From NCBI GenBank assembly GCA_018402015.1, contig JAGYJL010000004.1:25357-89356 (forward strand): a stretch of DNA of 64,000 nt, in the 5' to 3' direction. Under the pieces are notes generated by a model that did not search any database, was not told where the DNA came from, and worked only from the letters and a program-made list of their open reading frames with translations. How positions within the stretch are numbered: the stretch's first letter is position 1; each line of letters starts with the position of its first letter. A program made the translations under genes and the position numbers. The DNA comes from Flavobacteriales bacterium (GTDB lineage Bacteria > Bacteroidota > Bacteroidia > UBA10329). Shown here in pieces: positions 49,702 through 60,456 of this stretch.

Positions 49702-52700
49702 GTGAGAATTTTACAACCCATTTTTCTTTGCTGTTTTCTGTTTTTATTATCAATTGGTGCCAAGGCGCAATTGGTGGTCGCAACAGGGCAAACAGCACAA
49801 CAATTGGCAGAGATAATTGCGGGTCCTGGTGTGGTAGTTTCTAATGCCAGCATTACTGGAGACCCAAGCGCTATTGGTGCTTTTTCAAGTGGCGCCAATA
49901 ACCCTGGTCTTGGAATTCCGAGCGGTGTTATCATGTCTTCTGGAGATGTGAACGATGCTGTTGGTGGTAGTGCTGGATTCGCCTCCACGTCCTTCAACCT
50001 TCCTGGTGATCCCTTTCTGCAGGCGCAAGCTGGAGAGCAATCGAACGATGCGATAATCTTGGAATTCGACTTTGTTCCGAATGCCGACTTCGTCACCTTC
50101 AGTTATGTTTTTGGTTCGGAGGAATATCCGGAATGGACCTGTTCTTTCAATGACATTTTTGCCTTTACTATTCAGGGTATTTCGGTCCCATCTCCACAAG
50201 TGAACATTGCTCTCATTCCTGGAACAAATATTCCAGTGGCCATCAATACAGTTAGCAATGATATTGGCTGCATGCAGCAATCCGCAGGGATGAACAACAT
50301 TCAGTACTACGTTGATAACCAGGATTTTGCTGCACCAGCTTTTCCCTATGTGATCTATGATGGTCTTACGGTGGTCATGTCAGCAGAGGCCACGGTTATC
50401 TGTGGCGAAACATATCGATTACGGTTAATGCTTTCTGATGGTGGTGATTGGTCTTTCGATTCGGGCTGTTTCATAGAAGAGAACAGTTTGACAACAGGTA
50501 GCGTAATCGTTGAAACCGCTACTGCCGCTGCCGATTCCACAGCTTACGAAGGTTGCAATGACGCAACGGTTACACTTACTCTTAATGGCCCGGCAATCGC
50601 TCAGGCTTTTCCTGTTCCTATTTGGATCAGCGATTTTACCGCAGAAATGGGTGTAGATTACAATAACATCCCAGAGTTGAATCTGACTGATAGTACCATC
50701 ATTATTCCTGCGGGTCAGAATACGGTATCTTTTACCATAACACCTGTAAACGATAATATTCCTGAAGGAGCTGAATACATTGAGTTCACTGTAATTACGT
50801 CCACCTGTGGTCTTACAAGTACGTTCAGAATTTATATCAACGATCTTGAGCCCATAACCACGGTTACCAGTAACGATACCACCATTTGTATTGGAAACGC
50901 CATTGGTTGGTGCGAAGCCACAGGAGGTGGAGGTAACTACACTTACACTTGGGACAACGGAATTGGAGTTGCCGATACTATTTTCCCGGCTCCTACAGAA
51001 ACAACCACCTTTACGGTAACTGTTACAGACAACTGTAACTCCACTCCTGCGGTAGATGAGGTTACGGTTACAGTTGATAATGGTCCAACGCCATTTGCTG
51101 GAAACGATGTTTCAGTTTGCATTGGTGGAAGTGTTCTTCTTAACGCAAGTTCAGATGCTCCAGGAAGTACCTTCTCTTGGGACCCACCTACCGATCTTTC
51201 CAATCCAAGTATCTACAATCCGCTGTGTACACCACAAATGGATATGGAGTACACGGTAACGGTAACCCGACCTGATGGATGTTCGAACGAAGATGCCGTG
51301 TTGGTTACCTTAACACCGCCACCAACAGCAGACTTCGATTTTCCTGCCGTGGGTTGCGCAGGAGAACCACTTATTGTAGAGTATGCTGGAAATGCCTCTA
51401 TCGCAGCGCAATATCTCTGGGATTTCGATGGAGGTATTGTTACCAATGGCAATGGAGGCGGTCCGTTGGCAGTGTATTGGGCCACACCTGGTATTTATGA
51501 TGTTGTGCTGACCGTTTCTTGGAATGGATGTATCTCTCCAACAGAAACCAGACAAATCGAGATCCTTGGACCTCCGGCAGTGAATGCGGGTAGCGATATC
51601 TCATTTTGCTCTGGAGGTTCAGGTCCAATTGGTTCTGCTCCACTTCCTGGAGTTACTTACAACTGGAGCCCGATAAATGGAGTTGCCGATGCTACTGCTA
51701 GTCTTACAACAGTGAGTTTGGTCAACCCTACGCACGACATTCAGGTGATAGATTACGTGCTTAGAGCAACTGAGCAAGGCTGTAAGAATTACGACACAGT
51801 TGAAGTAACCGTTTTTCCAACGCCAACTGCAGAATTCGCTATTCCAGATGGAATGTGTTTCACCGTTAATTCCTTCGATCTTTTAGCAGAAGGATTTTTC
51901 GGGCCTAACGCCAGTTACGATTGGGATTTTGGACCGGTCGGATTTCCATCTGGCTCAACACTTTTACAGCCGCAAGGTGTCATTTTCAATGCGCCAGGAC
52001 CTCAGTCCGTTACGCTTACTGTTACCGATAATGGATGTGTGAGCCAGCCGTTTGTTGGAATTATAGATGTGTATGAGATGCCTGTGGCCGATTTCACCTT
52101 TGATCTGGAAGATGGTTGCGAGCCCTTGACGGTCAATTTTGAAGATGCTTCTTATAACGGAGGCAGCACTCTTTACTACAATTGGAATCTGGGTAATGGA
52201 AGTTCTTCAACCCAAGCTGATCCATCTGCAACCTACGAGCAAGGTGTTTACACCATTTCGTTGAATGTGGTAACGGCTCAAGGATGTGCTCATTCGGTCA
52301 CTCGTTCAGATGCCGTTGAGGCTTATTGGAAACCGAACGCACTTTTCAGTCTAAGCAGAAGGGTACTGTCTATTTTGGATCCCGATGTTGTGGTTACTAA
52401 CCTGGCCGATAGCATTGTTTCAAGCGAATTCACCTTCCATCCTTTCGGAGAGGTGGTTAATGCATTTCAAACGGAATATGAGTACCCAGATACGGGGGTT
52501 TACACTATTTCGCAGATAGTTACCACTGCAAATGGTTGTACAGATACCATTTCAGGAAACTTGGAAGTTAAACCGTACTACACGTTCTATATCCCAAATG
52601 CGTTTACGCCAGATGCGGATGGTATTAATGAGATATGGGTGCCGCAAGGACAAAGCCTGAAGAGTTTCAACATGACCATCTATAACCGCTGGGATCAGGA

Positions 52701-52851
52701 ACTTTTTTATTCTGCCAGTTTAGACGATGGCTGGGATGGGTCCTTTATGGGAAAACAGGTTCAGCAAGGAACCTACATCTACAGTATTGAAGTGGTGGAT
52801 ATTCTAGGCGAACCACACATTTATCGCGGTACGTTCTCCCTTCTTCGCTAG
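49702..52851 (+). CDS. Choice-of-anchor L / PKD protein (1049 aa, GTG start) with T9SS type B C-terminal domain
   Basis: QLVVATGQTAQQLAEIIAGPGVVVSNASITG...; IPNAFTPDADGINEIWVPQGQSLKSFNMTIYNRWDQELF. Confidence 0.85.
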   Translation: MRILQPIFLCCFLFLLSIGAKAQLVVATGQTAQQLAEIIAGPGVVVSNASITGDPSAIGAFSSGANNPGLGIPSGVIMSSGDVNDAVGGSAGFASTSFNLPGDPFLQAQAGEQSNDAIILEFDFVPNADFVTFSYVFGSEEYPEWTCSFNDIFAFTIQGISVPSPQVNIALIPGTNIPVAINTVSNDIGCMQQSAGMNNIQYYVDNQDFAAPAFPYVIYDGLTVVMSAEATVICGETYRLRLMLSDGGDWSFDSGCFIEENSLTTGSVIVETATAAADSTAYEGCNDATVTLTLNGPAIAQAFPVPIWISDFTAEMGVDYNNIPELNLTDSTIIIPAGQNTVSFTITPVNDNIPEGAEYIEFTVITSTCGLTSTFRIYINDLEPITTVTSNDTTICIGNAIGWCEATGGGGNYTYTWDNGIGVADTIFPAPTETTTFTVTVTDNCNSTPAVDEVTVTVDNGPTPFAGNDVSVCIGGSVLLNASSDAPGSTFSWDPPTDLSNPSIYNPLCTPQMDMEYTVTVTRPDGCSNEDAVLVTLTPPPTADFDFPAVGCAGEPLIVEYAGNASIAAQYLWDFDGGIVTNGNGGGPLAVYWATPGIYDVVLTVSWNGCISPTETRQIEILGPPAVNAGSDISFCSGGSGPIGSAPLPGVTYNWSPINGVADATASLTTVSLVNPTHDIQVIDYVLRATEQGCKNYDTVEVTVFPTPTAEFAIPDGMCFTVNSFDLLAEGFFGPNASYDWDFGPVGFPSGSTLLQPQGVIFNAPGPQSVTLTVTDNGCVSQPFVGIIDVYEMPVADFTFDLEDGCEPLTVNFEDASYNGGSTLYYNWNLGNGSSSTQADPSATYEQGVYTISLNVVTAQGCAHSVTRSDAVEAYWKPNALFSLSRRVLSILDPDVVVTNLADSIVSSEFTFHPFGEVVNAFQTEYEYPDTGVYTISQIVTTANGCTDTISGNLEVKPYYTFYIPNAFTPDADGINEIWVPQGQSLKSFNMTIYNRWDQELFYSASLDDGWDGSFMGKQVQQGTYIYSIEVVDILGEPHIYRGTFSLLR

Positions 52852-54119
52852 AAGATGTAGAACACTTCTTTCAATTTATCCAAGTAACTGCACCATGTCC
52901 AGTTAGGGCCATCCCAAAGGCCGTGGTAAATATCCGACATGCGAATATTGACATAGATCGCTAGTACGGCCAATACAACAAAAGCGTATCGGGCCAGAAA
53001 ATCCCTATTGATGAATGTATTTGTTCCAACCGCAAATGGAACAGCCAGAATCGGTAGGAAGTCTACATAGCATCGGTGTCCGTAAGCACCTCCGAACCAC
53101 CACGCCCACCAGCTGGCAAAAACGTACGTTGCAAGCAAGATTAGAACCGTTGGCATTTGCCACCCTGAGATGCGTTTCCGTATCATGACCAACAGCCCGA
53201 AAAGCGCAGTTAGCATAATGGGCGAGTAGATGAGCCAACCGTTCTGCACACTCAGTAGTACTTCCAAAATTTTGGGTCTGTTCCAGTAAACGAATCCCTC
53301 GTCTCCGTATGAGTAGAAAAGGTATTTGCCCGTTACCATTTTCCAGTACAGAAGTTGAGGAGTGAAAAGCACAACCGCAGCGAACACAAAGGCAATGATC
53401 CATCTTCCGTCTTTCAAGAACTTCAGTATTCTACTTGGAATGTCAGAAAAAGAAGCACCCCACATTAAAGGAATGATTCCGGCTATTGCATTGGTTGGCC
53501 GAATAAGGATGATCAGTGCTAAAGGAACTGCGGTAAGTAGATTCCAAATAGCACCACTAGAATTGGATTTTCTGTGCGATGCGTATGTAAGTAAGGAGAT
53601 CAGAAAGAATGAGTAGACGTGCGACATTCCTGCTTCGCGGAACGTGTAATAGAAAAGATTGGTACCGAGAAGAATGGCAATTGGCACAATCCATTGGATC
53701 GATCTAGAGAATTTCAACTCGCTCAACAACTTGGAAATCAACCAAAGACCCACCAACATATAACTGATAGCGGCAATGATCACCGCCCAGATGTAAGGCA
53801 GCGAGCGGCCGTCTCTCGGATATCCGAAAATGGGAGACATGGCATGAGCAACTAGAAAGAAAGGACTTTCCATGAGCGCTACGCCATACGTATATTTGGT
53901 GAAGATCATTGGGCCGTTAGGAGTTTGAACCTCGTTGCAACCATTGCCGCAAGGCACGTTCTCAAAACCCCCATGAATGAACACAGCTGGCAAATAGATG
54001 TAATAACCTTCTTGATCGGACCAGATAACTCCCTTTATGTTCTGCCCAGAATGGAAATAACCCGTAATGAGTAAGCAGGAGATAAATGCCACAAGCCACT
54101 GAAGTCTCGTTCTCAGCAT
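52848..54119 (-). CDS. Polytopic membrane protein, GT-C-like (hypothetical)
   Basis: Multi-TM, early acidic loop SDQEGYYIYLPAVFIHGG; operon with GT2. Confidence 0.6.
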   Translation of the reverse strand: MLRTRLQWLVAFISCLLITGYFHSGQNIKGVIWSDQEGYYIYLPAVFIHGGFENVPCGNGCNEVQTPNGPMIFTKYTYGVALMESPFFLVAHAMSPIFGYPRDGRSLPYIWAVIIAAISYMLVGLWLISKLLSELKFSRSIQWIVPIAILLGTNLFYYTFREAGMSHVYSFFLISLLTYASHRKSNSSGAIWNLLTAVPLALIILIRPTNAIAGIIPLMWGASFSDIPSRILKFLKDGRWIIAFVFAAVVLFTPQLLYWKMVTGKYLFYSYGDEGFVYWNRPKILEVLLSVQNGWLIYSPIMLTALFGLLVMIRKRISGWQMPTVLILLATYVFASWWAWWFGGAYGHRCYVDFLPILAVPFAVGTNTFINRDFLARYAFVVLAVLAIYVNIRMSDIYHGLWDGPNWTWCSYLDKLKEVFYIF

Positions 54120-54120
54120 A

Positions 54121-56358
54121 TTACTTCAGTGGAACATTATTGATGAAAACAACACCGTCTGCTTGGGAATGAACAACCGTTTCATCGGCCTTACGTAATT
54201 GTACTCTGCTGATTATTCCACTACGTGCGTGTATGGTGAATGTGTGTCGTTTGCCTGATTCGGTAGCAAGGTTTTCTGAGCATAATAACCAGCCATCTCG
54301 CAGATTGGGACTTGAACCGATTCCGCCACCGGTTTTCCACTCGCGGTCAATGCTGTAAACCCGGTTTGGTAGAAGTTCTTTGTCCGGGTCCACTTTTACC
54401 CAATAGCTTAGCACGTAATTGGTTGAGGTGTCGAAAACCGAATCAAGGAGGTGGTCAAGTGGTTTTGCTTCAAATGTCGGTGCACCCCACAAGCTTTCAT
54501 CATTTGATTTGAGTGAACTAGGATACAGATAATGGTCATTGTTTTGCGTAATGAGCGAATCGGCTGAAGCTCGGATCTGCTCATACATCGATTTGATATC
54601 GGCTACAGAAATGGCGTGTAAACTGTACTGTTCGTTTTTAAAAATGAGTGTTGAATGGTCTATTAATCGTTGTTCTTCCAGATTGAGCGGTTCGTCAGAC
54701 TGTAGGAGAAGCAATTTCTTTTCCTGATCCAGTTCATCCAAAATAGGTCGCGGAAAAAGCGAATCGGCAACAAGTTGAGCTGTCTTTTCGGTTACACCAA
54801 GCGATGTGCGCGACATGGCGCCACCGATCATTGGAAGTCCTGAAGAGAACGAACCTTTCATGGCGTAAAGCAAACTCTTGTGGCCAATTTCCAAACCGAT
54901 CTTTTCCGACCCGATCAACGCCATTGGCAGAGGAAGAATAGCTTGGTACTCTTGGATATTGACTCCGGCAGCTTGCCATTGCGAAACATAATTGTCTGAA
55001 AACATTTCGCGCGCAGAGCGACCGGCCATTTGCGATTTGTTGTACTTGATATTGACAATGGCGTCCAACATCCAGAGAAAGGCACACAGCGCAACAATAA
55101 CCGAAATGTGGTAAGTGTATCGACCTTGGCGAACGCCCCTGAAATGCCGCCACAGAGCATATAGATGATACGCGGTCCAGACCGAGAAAACATAATAGAA
55201 TATCCAAGCAACTCTGCCCAGCGATCGGAATTGCTTTAGCGGAGCAACGAAATCGGAAAGCCAGTATAATCCAAGGTTGTGAAAAACGCCCATGGAAAAC
55301 AGAAGGGCGATCACCCCAGGAATAAAAGCCATTTTCAAAGCTGGTGGCAGTACAGGATGCGTTAGGATTTTCCAGCGTCTTTTCAATGCTCTTTTTCCAA
55401 AAGCGAGTACCGAAACGAAGGCTGTGAACGAAGCCACCATTCCTACATAGGCGTTGCCCTCCCAACTGGTTGGAATGAAAATGCGGAAGAAATAATTGTG
55501 GAACAGATTTCTGAATGGATCGGCCACTGGCACAAATACGCTTTGAAAACTGGCCATCAGGCTGAAAATGCCCGCAGGCGAAGTTGGCCTATCGGTATAA
55601 ACATCGGCTATTTTCTGATAGATCATGAACAAAACCAGCGGGACAATCACTGCAAAGACCTTTGGAAAAAACTGATCTATTGCCTTCCAATTGAACTTGT
55701 TTATGAGCAATTCCAAACCAATTACTGCACCTAGAAAAATGACGAAAAGGAAGAGATAGTAAGGATGAAGAAATCCGAACAGTAAAACAACGATGGAAGT
55801 GATGAATGCCACCAACCATGGCCATTTGGCACGCGAAAAGCTCGCAATGAACAACCAGGTCATCGGAATGAAAAACGCATATCCCAACGCATAATGACCT
55901 ATGAAACGTGCTACTTGCGGACTCAGAAATGCGATGGTAAGTGCGAACGGAACAGCAAACCAAGGGTTTACGTAATTCCACACCAGTAGTCGATGTAAGC
56001 ACCAAGCTGTAATAGCGAGACTGCCGATCATCAGCAAATTCATTATGCCTATGATCTGTGTACCGTTGTTTACATCGGGCTCAATAAACCACGAAAGGAT
56101 CTTTGTAAGCAATGGCTGTCCATCTGCAAAAATGATGTTGTCGCCATACGGATAAAGCATGCCTTTGAACCACATGCCATCTCCATGAATTACCTGATAT
56201 GCAACGGAGAAGTAATTTTTCAGTCCATCTCCTTCGGCACCGAATAGAAATTCATTCGGCAGTAGAATCATCTCACCAAAAAAACGGAAGCACACCGCAA
56301 CAGCAAGTAGCAGCACTACAAGCGAAGAAAGAAAAACGTGTTTGTTGCTTTGGAACAC
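54121..56358 (-). CDS. Large polytopic membrane protein, YfhO/GT-C-like (hypothetical)
   Basis: Multi-TM N-terminal two-thirds, soluble C-terminal domain; operon with GT2. Confidence 0.6.
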   Translation of the reverse strand: MFQSNKHVFLSSLVVLLLAVAVCFRFFGEMILLPNEFLFGAEGDGLKNYFSVAYQVIHGDGMWFKGMLYPYGDNIIFADGQPLLTKILSWFIEPDVNNGTQIIGIMNLLMIGSLAITAWCLHRLLVWNYVNPWFAVPFALTIAFLSPQVARFIGHYALGYAFFIPMTWLFIASFSRAKWPWLVAFITSIVVLLFGFLHPYYLFLFVIFLGAVIGLELLINKFNWKAIDQFFPKVFAVIVPLVLFMIYQKIADVYTDRPTSPAGIFSLMASFQSVFVPVADPFRNLFHNYFFRIFIPTSWEGNAYVGMVASFTAFVSVLAFGKRALKRRWKILTHPVLPPALKMAFIPGVIALLFSMGVFHNLGLYWLSDFVAPLKQFRSLGRVAWIFYYVFSVWTAYHLYALWRHFRGVRQGRYTYHISVIVALCAFLWMLDAIVNIKYNKSQMAGRSAREMFSDNYVSQWQAAGVNIQEYQAILPLPMALIGSEKIGLEIGHKSLLYAMKGSFSSGLPMIGGAMSRTSLGVTEKTAQLVADSLFPRPILDELDQEKKLLLLQSDEPLNLEEQRLIDHSTLIFKNEQYSLHAISVADIKSMYEQIRASADSLITQNNDHYLYPSSLKSNDESLWGAPTFEAKPLDHLLDSVFDTSTNYVLSYWVKVDPDKELLPNRVYSIDREWKTGGGIGSSPNLRDGWLLCSENLATESGKRHTFTIHARSGIISRVQLRKADETVVHSQADGVVFINNVPLK

Positions 56359-57074
56359 TATCTCGAAATAAGGAGCGAAATGAAATTATGTAATTCTTTC
56401 AGCAAGATCATCGGACTTGGCGATGGAAGAATAATGTCTGGTTTCAATTGAACGTCCAAGGCCTTTAATCTGAGCTTGGCTTTCGATGCTTTCTGAATGA
56501 ATTCAAGGTCGAACAGGTACCGATTCACGGTGGTTTTCAGGAATACTTCGCGGCCTGCGGTATTGAAACCTTTCAACCCACCTTGCGTGTCTTTTATTTT
56601 CAGTCCAAATAGCAAACCGTTCAGCCAACGCAACGATTTCGATAATATTCTACGGAATGCAGAAAGAGAGTTGTAGTAAGAATCTCCGCGGCTTGCCACA
56701 ACCAAATCTGCCGTACCATCTGCAAGCAATCTGTAAAATTCAATGATCGATTCTTCTACGTACGGAATGTCGATATCGGTGTAGATCTGTAACTCGGCAT
56801 CGCTACTTTTTACGCCAGCACGCACCGCAAATCCTTTGCCTTTATTCTGCGGATATTCTATGAGTTTCATCTCAGAACATTTGCTGATGAGGTTTTCAAT
56901 GGTCGTTTCGGTCACGCCATTGGTTGAACCGTCATTTACAACGATCACGCTATTCAGAACGCCTTCTGGCAATTGCGTTTTGATCCGATTGATAGCGTCT
57001 CCAAGAATGATTTCCCAACCCGGTCGTGGGTTGAAACATGGAACTACAATATCAAGGCTTTTAGGCGCGTTCAT
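56358..57074 (-). CDS. Glycosyltransferase family 2 (dolichyl-phosphate-glucose-synthase-like)
   Basis: LDIVVPCFNPRPGWEIIL...VVNDGSTNGVT...YPQNKGKGFAVRAGVKSS...IYTDIDIPY; KDTQGGLKGFN. Confidence 0.9.
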   Translation of the reverse strand: MNAPKSLDIVVPCFNPRPGWEIILGDAINRIKTQLPEGVLNSVIVVNDGSTNGVTETTIENLISKCSEMKLIEYPQNKGKGFAVRAGVKSSDAELQIYTDIDIPYVEESIIEFYRLLADGTADLVVASRGDSYYNSLSAFRRILSKSLRWLNGLLFGLKIKDTQGGLKGFNTAGREVFLKTTVNRYLFDLEFIQKASKAKLRLKALDVQLKPDIILPSPSPMILLKELHNFISLLISR

Positions 57075-57159
57075 CGGCTTGGCGAAAATAGGCAATCGCG
57101 GTTGTAGCTGGGTTATACTGCAAACGTCTGCCAAACTGACAGATTCGTATATATTTAAG

Positions 57160-57167
57160 TACCTTTG
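57160..57167 (+). promoter_or_regulatory. TACCTTTG -7-like box upstream of miaB
   Basis: TACCTTTGCGC, 17 nt before the miaB ATG. Confidence 0.5.
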
Positions 57168-57184
57168 CGCTCCAATTTTTACAG

Positions 57185-58627
57185 ATGCAGAATCAAGATA
57201 TTTCCGTTAAAGAGATAGACGAAACCAGACAGGGCGAGGCGTTGGAAATGGTCGCTAAGGGCGGTTCGGGCAAGAAACTTTACATCGAATCGTACGGTTG
57301 CGCCATGAATTTTTCAGATAGTGAGATTGTTGCCTCAGTGCTTATTGACGAAGGTTTCGAGACCACTAAAGTGATGGAAGAGGCCGATGTCATTTTCGTG
57401 AATACCTGTGCCATTAGAGATAACGCAGAACAGCGCGTTCGTGGCCGATTGGATCAATTCCGCAAGGTAAAAAAGAGTAAGCCAGACATGGTGATAGGTG
57501 TTATGGGCTGTATGGCAGAACGCCTCAAATCCAAATTGCTGGAAGAAGAAAAACTGGTTGATATTGTTGTTGGCCCAGACAGCTACCGCGATCTGCCGAA
57601 TCTGGTTCGCGTGGCAGAATCGGGTCAGAAAGCGGTGAACGTATTGCTTTCGCGAGAAGAGACCTATGCCGATATAAATCCTGTTCGATTAGGCGGAAAT
57701 GGCGTTAGCGCATTCGTTTCCATTACACGTGGTTGCGATAATATGTGCAGCTTCTGTGTAGTTCCTTTTACAAGAGGACGAGAGCGTAGCCGCGATCCAG
57801 AATCGATTGTTGCCGAATGCACCCAATTACTTGCAAATGGTTACAAAGAAGTTACGCTTCTTGGACAGAATGTAGACAGTTACCTCTGGGGTGGAGGTGG
57901 TCTCAAAAAAGACATCATTGCCCGTGGAGATCTTACAGGAACGGTAAGTTTTGCCGAGTTGCTGATCATGGTTGCCAAGATCAGTCCGGAATTACGTGTG
58001 CGCTTCTCAACGTCTCACCCAAAGGATATGCACGATGATGTGCTTTACGCCATGGCCGAATACCACAACATTTGCAGTTACATCCATCTGCCGGTTCAGT
58101 CTGGTAGCACGCGGTTGTTGGAATTGATGAACAGAGGATATAGTCGCGAATGGTATTTCGAGCGTATGGCCAAGATCAAAGAGATCGTACCTAATTGTGG
58201 CCTTTCAACCGACATCATCACTGGTTTCTGTACTGAAACGGAAGAAGATCATCAAGACACCTTAAGTCTGATGCAAGAAGTTGGGTTCGATTTCGCCTAC
58301 ATGTTCAAATACTCCGAGCGACCAGGAACAGCTGCTGCGAAGAAGATGGAAGACGATATTCCAGAAGAGATTAAGCAGAGGCGACTTGCTGAAGTGATCG
58401 AGATACAAGCGAAAAACTCGCACGAAAGCAATAAGAAAGATCTTGGAAAAACATTCGAAGTGTTGGTTGAAGGAACTTCCAAGAAATCGGAAGAAATGCT
58501 GCAAGGAAGAAATCCGCAGAACAAAGTGATCGTGTTTCCGAAAGAAAATTTCAAAAAGGGCGATTACGTAAATGTTCTTGTTACCGACTGTACATCGGCA
58601 ACACTTTTAGGAACAGCTGTTAAATGA
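57185..58627 (+). CDS. miaB: tRNA (N6-isopentenyl adenosine(37)-C2)-methylthiotransferase
   Basis: [47 protein letters not shown]. Confidence 0.97.
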   Translation: MQNQDISVKEIDETRQGEALEMVAKGGSGKKLYIESYGCAMNFSDSEIVASVLIDEGFETTKVMEEADVIFVNTCAIRDNAEQRVRGRLDQFRKVKKSKPDMVIGVMGCMAERLKSKLLEEEKLVDIVVGPDSYRDLPNLVRVAESGQKAVNVLLSREETYADINPVRLGGNGVSAFVSITRGCDNMCSFCVVPFTRGRERSRDPESIVAECTQLLANGYKEVTLLGQNVDSYLWGGGGLKKDIIARGDLTGTVSFAELLIMVAKISPELRVRFSTSHPKDMHDDVLYAMAEYHNICSYIHLPVQSGSTRLLELMNRGYSREWYFERMAKIKEIVPNCGLSTDIITGFCTETEEDHQDTLSLMQEVGFDFAYMFKYSERPGTAAAKKMEDDIPEEIKQRRLAEVIEIQAKNSHESNKKDLGKTFEVLVEGTSKKSEEMLQGRNPQNKVIVFPKENFKKGDYVNVLVTDCTSATLLGTAVK

Positions 58628-58637
58628 GGATAAGAGG

Positions 58638-59885
58638 ATGACGGTAGATCAGATAAAACAACGGTTCGGGATCATTGGCCATTCGCCATTGCTGAACCAC
58701 GCCATTAACACGGCCATGCAAGTGGCGCCAACCGATATTTCGGTGCTGGTAACGGGCGAAAGTGGAACTGGAAAGGAAGCTTTACCGCAGATCATTCATC
58801 AAATGAGTTCGCGGAAGCACGGACAATACATTGCAGTGAACTGCGGTGCAATTCCAGAAGGAACCATCGATTCAGAATTATTCGGTCACGAAAAAGGGTC
58901 ATTTACCGGAGCACACGAAGCCCGAAAAGGTTACTTCGAAGTGGCAGATGGCGGAACAATATTCTTAGATGAAGTTGCCGAATTACCCATGTCAACGCAA
59001 GTACGTTTGCTTCGTGTTCTCGAAACGGGCGAATTCATCAAAGTAGGATCGTCCAAGCCATTGAAAACCAATGTGAGAACGGTTGCTGCCACAAACGTCA
59101 ATATTCCTGAAGCCATTAGTAAAGGCAAATTCAGAGAAGACCTTTATTACCGTTTGAATACGGTGCCGATTATCATTCCACCATTGCGCGAAAGGCAGGA
59201 AGACGTTCCGTTGTTGTTCAGAAAGTTTGCAGGCGATTTTGCTGAGAAGTATCGTATGCCAACACTTCGATTAACAGAAGACGCCCGTGTTCTTCTCATG
59301 AACTACCGATGGCCAGGAAACATCCGTCAGCTTCGAAACATTACAGAGCAGATATCCATCATTGAGCAAGAGCGCGAGATTGATGCGGAAACACTCAAAA
59401 AGTATCTTCCGGATCAAGGGAAAGCGAATCTTCCTGCTGTTCGAGCTTCTAATGCTCCATCAGGAAGCGGTGAAGCGCAGACCGATTTCTCTGAACGAGA
59501 GTTGATGTATAAAGTGCTTTTTGACATGAAGCGCGACATCAACGACCTTAAAAAATTGGTTCTCGATGTGGTTTCCGGTCAGAATGACGAGGATATTACG
59601 GAGCATCACGCTTCTACCATTCGCAGGTTACACCAAGATGTGGATCCAGTTGGTGCTTCAGACTTTGGCTCGAGTGTTCACGAAGTTCAGATACACAGAC
59701 CCGGACAACAGCCTTTTGAGGAGCACGAGGAAGTAGAGGAGTCGCTTTCTCTCGAAGATCGCGAAATAGAACTCATCAAAAAGGCTTTGGAGAAACACCG
59801 CGGAAAGCGAAAAGCAGCGTCTAACGAATTGGGAATTTCTGAGCGAACACTTTATAGAAAGATAAAGGAGTACAACCTTGATTGA
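58638..59885 (+). CDS. Sigma-54-interacting transcriptional regulator with Fis-type HTH
   Basis: [55 protein letters not shown]-terminal [22 protein letters not shown]. Confidence 0.95.
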   Translation: MTVDQIKQRFGIIGHSPLLNHAINTAMQVAPTDISVLVTGESGTGKEALPQIIHQMSSRKHGQYIAVNCGAIPEGTIDSELFGHEKGSFTGAHEARKGYFEVADGGTIFLDEVAELPMSTQVRLLRVLETGEFIKVGSSKPLKTNVRTVAATNVNIPEAISKGKFREDLYYRLNTVPIIIPPLRERQEDVPLLFRKFAGDFAEKYRMPTLRLTEDARVLLMNYRWPGNIRQLRNITEQISIIEQEREIDAETLKKYLPDQGKANLPAVRASNAPSGSGEAQTDFSERELMYKVLFDMKRDINDLKKLVLDVVSGQNDEDITEHHASTIRRLHQDVDPVGASDFGSSVHEVQIHRPGQQPFEEHEEVEESLSLEDREIELIKKALEKHRGKRKAASNELGISERTLYRKIKEYNLD

Positions 59886-59955
59886 AAAAGGGATATTCGA
59901 AAAAGGAAAAATGAATAATGTTGAATTCAGCGAAGGTTTGCGTCATCATCTCGGG

Positions 59956-60456
59956 ATGGTACGTTTTATCTTTTTCTCCTTTCTCCTTTTTTCAACTTTA
60001 AGTGGATGCGGAGTCTACTCATTCACGGGTGCCAGTATATCACCAGAGGTCAAATCGGTTAGTATTGATTTCTTTCCCTCATACGCAGCGTTGGCGCCTA
60101 CCAACATGCCACAGTCGTTCACTGAATCGTTGCGAGAGCTATTTATCAGCAGAACCAACCTTGATCTACTGACCAAGAACGGTGATATTCGTTTCGAAGG
60201 ATACATTTCCGACTATCAGACTCGGCCAGTAGCTATTCAGGGTAACGAAACCGCTGCAAAGAACCGACTCACAGTTACGGTAAATGTTACGTACACCAAT
60301 ACCAAGGAAGAGGATAAGAGTTTCGAAAAATCGTTCAGTCGATTTGCCGACTTCGATGCCACTCAGAACCTTACCGATGTGGAGCAGGCGCTTATCGCAG
60401 AGATCAACGAGCAGTTGATCCTCGATATTTTCAACGAAGCTGTAGTTAACTGGTAA
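59956..60456 (+). CDS. lptE: LptE-like LPS-assembly lipoprotein
   Basis: LLFSTLSGCGVYSFTGASISPEVKSVSIDFFPSYA; syntenic position. Confidence 0.82.
   Translation: MVRFIFFSFLLFSTLSGCGVYSFTGASISPEVKSVSIDFFPSYAALAPTNMPQSFTESLRELFISRTNLDLLTKNGDIRFEGYISDYQTRPVAIQGNETAAKNRLTVTVNVTYTNTKEEDKSFEKSFSRFADFDATQNLTDVEQALIAEINEQLILDIFNEAVVNW

Noticed and set aside
54734-55465. 243-aa minus-strand ORF in another frame of the 745-aa membrane protein gene
   Set aside because: Alternative frame inside a better-supported long CDS; no start context or recognisable family.
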